Positions 12,914-18,499 of a stretch of 18,499 nt of DNA are shown here, one piece after another. Within the stretch, counting starts at the first letter, position 1. The number at the start of each line of letters is the position of its first letter. The translations under genes and the position numbers were made by a program. The notes below the pieces were generated by a model. That model saw nothing but the letters and a program-made list of their open reading frames with translations. It was not told the origin of the DNA and ran no database searches. The stretch comes from Acidobacteriota bacterium (lineage in GTDB: Bacteria; Acidobacteriota; Terriglobia; UBA7540; JAPUME01), in the NCBI GenBank assembly GCA_027294185.1, contig JAPUME010000010.1, positions 1-18,499 of the forward strand. The letters run 5' to 3'.

Positions 12914-14374
12914 GTGGATCTGACGAATCTGACCATTGATGAGGTCTCCGGCCTGCTCGGCGAGCGCAAGGCGTCTGCCGTGGAGATTGCCCAGGCCCAT
13001 CTGGGTCGAATCAAGGAAAAGGACCCGGAGATTCGCTCCTACCTTACCGTGGCTTCCGAGAAGGCCCTGGCCCAGGCGCGTGCGGTGGATGAAAAGATCG
13101 CCGCTGGACAGGGGCTGGCTCCCCTGGCCGGAGTTCCCGTGGCCATCAAGGACGTCATCCTGACCCGAGGGCTCCGAACCACCTGCGCGGCCAAAATGTT
13201 GGAAGAGTTCGTTGCGCCCTACGATGCCACCTCCGTCCAGCGGCTGGATGCAGCGGGGGCGGTGTTCCTCGGCAAGACCAACTGTGATGAATTCGCAATG
13301 GGGTCCTCGACCGAGAATTCCGGCTTCTTCCCCACCCGCAATCCGAGGGAACCGGAGCGGGTGCCCGGAGGGTCAAGCGGCGGTTCGGCCGCTGCTGTGG
13401 CCGCTCATCTGGCCGTGGCCTCGCTCGGCTCCGATACGGGCGGCTCCATTCGCCAACCGGCTTCGTTTTGCGGCGTGACCGGCATGATGGGCACCTACGG
13501 AAGAGTTTCCCGCTACGGCCTGGTGGCCTTTGCCTCGTCACTCGACCATATCGGGCCCTTCGGACGGTCGGTGCGTGACCTGGCCCATGTGCTGCAGGTG
13601 ATTGCCGGGCCCGACCCGTTGGATTCGACCACTGCCAGGGTGCCCGTGCCTGACTATCTCTCAACGATTGAGGACGGCGCCGGTTCCTATAAAGTGGGAA
13701 TCCCGGAGGAATGCTTCAAAGGGTTGGAGCCTCGTGTCGGCGATAACATTCAGAAGGGAATGAAGGCGCTCGAGAAGCTTGGCTGTAAGCTGGTTCCCAT
13801 CCGCATGCCCCATACTGAATATGCCGTGGCATGCTACTACATCATCTGCACCGCGGAAGCCAGTTCCAACCTGGCTCGCTACGACGGCGTACGGTACGGC
13901 TTCCGTTCGGCGGGATATGACGGATTGCGTGATATGTACAAGAAGACTCGTGAGGGCGGCTTCGGGCCCGAGGTCAAACGGCGAATCTTGCTCGGGACCT
14001 ATGCGCTCAGTTCCGGCTATTACGAGGCCTACTACCGAAAGGCCCAGAAGGTGCGGACTCTGATTGCCCGGGACTATCTGGACGCCTTCAAGGAAGTGGA
14101 TGTGGTCCTGACCCCCACCTCACCTTTCCCTGCCTTCAAAATCGGAGAGATGGTCGATGATCCTCTGGCAATGTACCTGGCTGATATCTACACGGTGACG
14201 GCCAGCCTGGCCGGGCTGCCGGGAATATCAGTCCCCTGCGGCAGGACGGGGCAGAAGTATGGCTCTCCCTCCTTGCCGGTCGGCATGCAGTTGATCGGCC
14301 GGCACTTCGAAGAAGCCTCGCTGCTTCAACTCGCCCGCGCCTTTGAAAAGGCCGGCGGCTTCGAGCTTTCCTGA
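12914..14374 (+). CDS. gatA: Asp-tRNA(Asn)/Glu-tRNA(Gln) amidotransferase subunit A
   Basis: The amidase subunit of GatCAB: it releases ammonia from glutamine for transfer to mischarged tRNA. It has 486 residues of the amidase signature family. With the GTG start at 12914 (VDLTNLTIDEV), the Ser-cis-Ser-Lys triad falls at K79 (VAIKDVI), S154 (PGGSSGGS) and S178 (SDTGGSIRQPAS), the same numbers as in the characterised Staphylococcus aureus enzyme, which supports this start over the longer open frame from 12842. The GatA-specific KTNCDEFAMGSSTENS follows the first motif, and the C-terminal LPGISVPCG and LPVGMQLIG segments complete the fold. The nearest purine-rich site is GGGAAGAA, about 13 nt upstream, so the ribosome-binding site is weak. 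Complete, no defects seen. Confidence 0.95.
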   Translation: MDLTNLTIDEVSGLLGERKASAVEIAQAHLGRIKEKDPEIRSYLTVASEKALAQARAVDEKIAAGQGLAPLAGVPVAIKDVILTRGLRTTCAAKMLEEFVAPYDATSVQRLDAAGAVFLGKTNCDEFAMGSSTENSGFFPTRNPREPERVPGGSSGGSAAAVAAHLAVASLGSDTGGSIRQPASFCGVTGMMGTYGRVSRYGLVAFASSLDHIGPFGRSVRDLAHVLQVIAGPDPLDSTTARVPVPDYLSTIEDGAGSYKVGIPEECFKGLEPRVGDNIQKGMKALEKLGCKLVPIRMPHTEYAVACYYIICTAEASSNLARYDGVRYGFRSAGYDGLRDMYKKTREGGFGPEVKRRILLGTYALSSGYYEAYYRKAQKVRTLIARDYLDAFKEVDVVLTPTSPFPAFKIGEMVDDPLAMYLADIYTVTASLAGLPGISVPCGRTGQKYGSPSLPVGMQLIGRHFEEASLLQLARAFEKAGGFELS

Positions 14375-14424
14375 AAGTCATCTCATAGATAATCCGCGTG
14401 GAAACGTCGTCAGGGTACGGCTTG

Positions 14425-14547
14425 TCAGGGCACGTTCGCCGCGGCGAATCAGCCGTGCCTGAGAGCGCTATATTTCGGAGGCTTCAGCCTCTGAGGTGTG
14501 CTCTCAAAGCGCAGAACCCGGCTTTGGCATTTATGGGATAGCATCCC
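14425..14547. repeat. cluster of REP-like hairpins between gatA and the Cys-rich gene
   Basis: Three stem-loops lie in tandem. First, the perfect palindrome TTCGCCGCGGCGAA (14435-14448) is enclosed by GGCACG (14429-14434) and CGTGCC (14454-14459). Second, TGAGAGC (14460-14466) pairs with GCTCTCA (14500-14506) around an inner hairpin CGGAGGC-TTCA-GCCTCTG (14476-14493). Third, GGGAT/ATCCC lies at 14535-14547. The GGCTTCAGCC core and the extragenic site between convergent genes are typical of REP-type elements. No T-tract follows on either strand, so they are not standard terminators, though they may block transcript read-through or decay. Confidence 0.55.
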
Positions 14548-14600
14548 GCTAATTGCAGGAATAAGGAGTGGAAGGAGAGGTCGGCTCGGCAGGAGCCTCT

Positions 14601-14900
14601 TCATACCTTGAACAGGTCGTCGAACTTTTTCTTGATGTCGGAAGAGGAGCTGGAACTCCTGCGGGGAGGGCCGACCGCCTCCGTCGGATCAAGATAGTCG
14701 CAGTAGTTTGCCCGGTCTTTTTCTTTTACCCACTCGGCCTGCGTCTCGCGGCATTGATTGTGGACGGAAGGATCAAAGAAGCGGCAATTGCGGCAACAGT
14801 GGAGATCGGCGTCACACTTGGCGCAGGGCTCCCGTTTCCCCACCCGGCCCACGCCCAGCCGTTCCAAGGTCTCACCGCATTGCCAGCAACTGATGCGCAC
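14601..14900 (-). CDS. small cysteine-rich protein, probable zinc-ribbon
   Basis: A 99-residue protein I cannot assign to a named family. The first half has two metal-binding patterns: CWQC (5-8) with CAKC (26-29), the spacing of a zinc ribbon, and then CCRNC (35-39) with C50 and C67, probably a second site. Between them is a conserved-looking stretch CRNCRFFDPSVHNQC. The C-terminal part is disordered, with a run of six serines, and ends in a charged helix (DIKKKFDDLFKV). The start is GTG at 14900, with no ribosome-binding site seen. It is transcribed in the same direction as rpoC, whose stop is 66 nt upstream, with a strong hairpin between. It may be co-expressed with RNA polymerase and could be an RNA- or protein-binding accessory; that is speculation. 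Confidence 0.75.
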   Translation of the reverse strand: MRISCWQCGETLERLGVGRVGKREPCAKCDADLHCCRNCRFFDPSVHNQCRETQAEWVKEKDRANYCDYLDPTEAVGPPRRSSSSSSDIKKKFDDLFKV

Positions 14901-14918
14901 GGTTAATTCGGGGGATGG

Positions 14919-14960
14919 AACCCTCCGGCCCCTGGGAGATCAAGGGCCGGAGAGTGGGTT
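14919..14960 (-). repeat. strong hairpin between rpoC and the Cys-rich gene
   Basis: CTCCGGCCC (14923-14931) and GGGCCGGAG (14944-14952) are a perfect 9-bp inverted repeat with a 12-nt loop. An outer AACCC/GGGTT pair (14919-14923, 14956-14960) extends the stem to 13 bp with a 4-nt bulge. It follows the rpoC stop by only a few bases. No U-tract follows on the minus strand, so it is more likely a transcript-end stabiliser or partial terminator than a strong intrinsic terminator. Confidence 0.55.
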
Positions 14961-14966
14961 GAAGCG

Positions 14967-18499
<3,533 letters not shown>

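Overview
The window is about 18.5 kb of ordinary bacterial chromosome with fairly high G+C and densely packed genes. No phage, IS element, CRISPR array, rRNA or tRNA was found. GTG and TTG starts are common, and all proteins look bacterial. The mix includes a PPi-type phosphofructokinase, a sugar cassette with a Gfo/Idh/MocA oxidoreductase, ETF plus ETF-quinone oxidoreductase, GatCA, a Ycf46-like ATPase remnant, and hairpins with a GGCTTCAGCC core. Together these suggest a soil or sediment heterotroph with a quinone-linked respiratory chain, possibly Acidobacteriota. That assignment is inference; nothing here is a taxonomic marker except rpoC, which was not compared with any database.

Layout. 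Positions 1-5122, + strand: the 3' part of a 6-phosphofructokinase gene, a 324-nt gap, then three carbohydrate genes (TIM-barrel sugar isomerase/epimerase, Gfo/Idh/MocA oxidoreductase, xylulokinase-type FGGY kinase). Positions 5123-6970, + strand: a short remnant of a mutarotase-like protein, then folD (TTG start) and coaE. Positions 6976-7728, - strand: a DUF374-type acyltransferase, convergent with coaE. Positions 7760-8096: a 12-bp tandem repeat and an N-terminal fragment of a Ycf46-like AAA ATPase. Positions 8127-11685, - strand: etfB, etfA and ETF-quinone oxidoreductase in that transcription order. Upstream lies a long, structured leader with a promoter-like sequence and an abutting inverted repeat. 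Positions 12064-14374, + strand: a DciA-like DUF721 protein, gatC and gatA. Positions 14375-14600: a hairpin cluster. Positions 14601-18499, - strand: a small cysteine-rich protein downstream of rpoC, whose 5' end is outside the window.

How the genes fit together. The sugar cassette would isomerise, oxidise and phosphorylate a sugar or sugar derivative that feeds lower glycolysis, with the PFK next to it. EtfBA and ETF-QO pass electrons from flavin dehydrogenases (fatty-acid or amino-acid oxidation) to quinone. FolD and CoaE supply one-carbon folates and CoA. GatCA, RpoC and the DciA-like protein belong to information processing.

No convincing new multi-gene system was found. The most useful less obvious observations are: two decayed gene remnants below normal gene-calling thresholds or lacking their cores; the likely PPi specificity of the PFK; the promoter/inverted-repeat/leader architecture of the etf operon; a possibly leaderless acyltransferase mRNA; REP-like hairpins between gatA and the rpoC cluster; and an unassigned Cys-rich protein coupled to rpoC.
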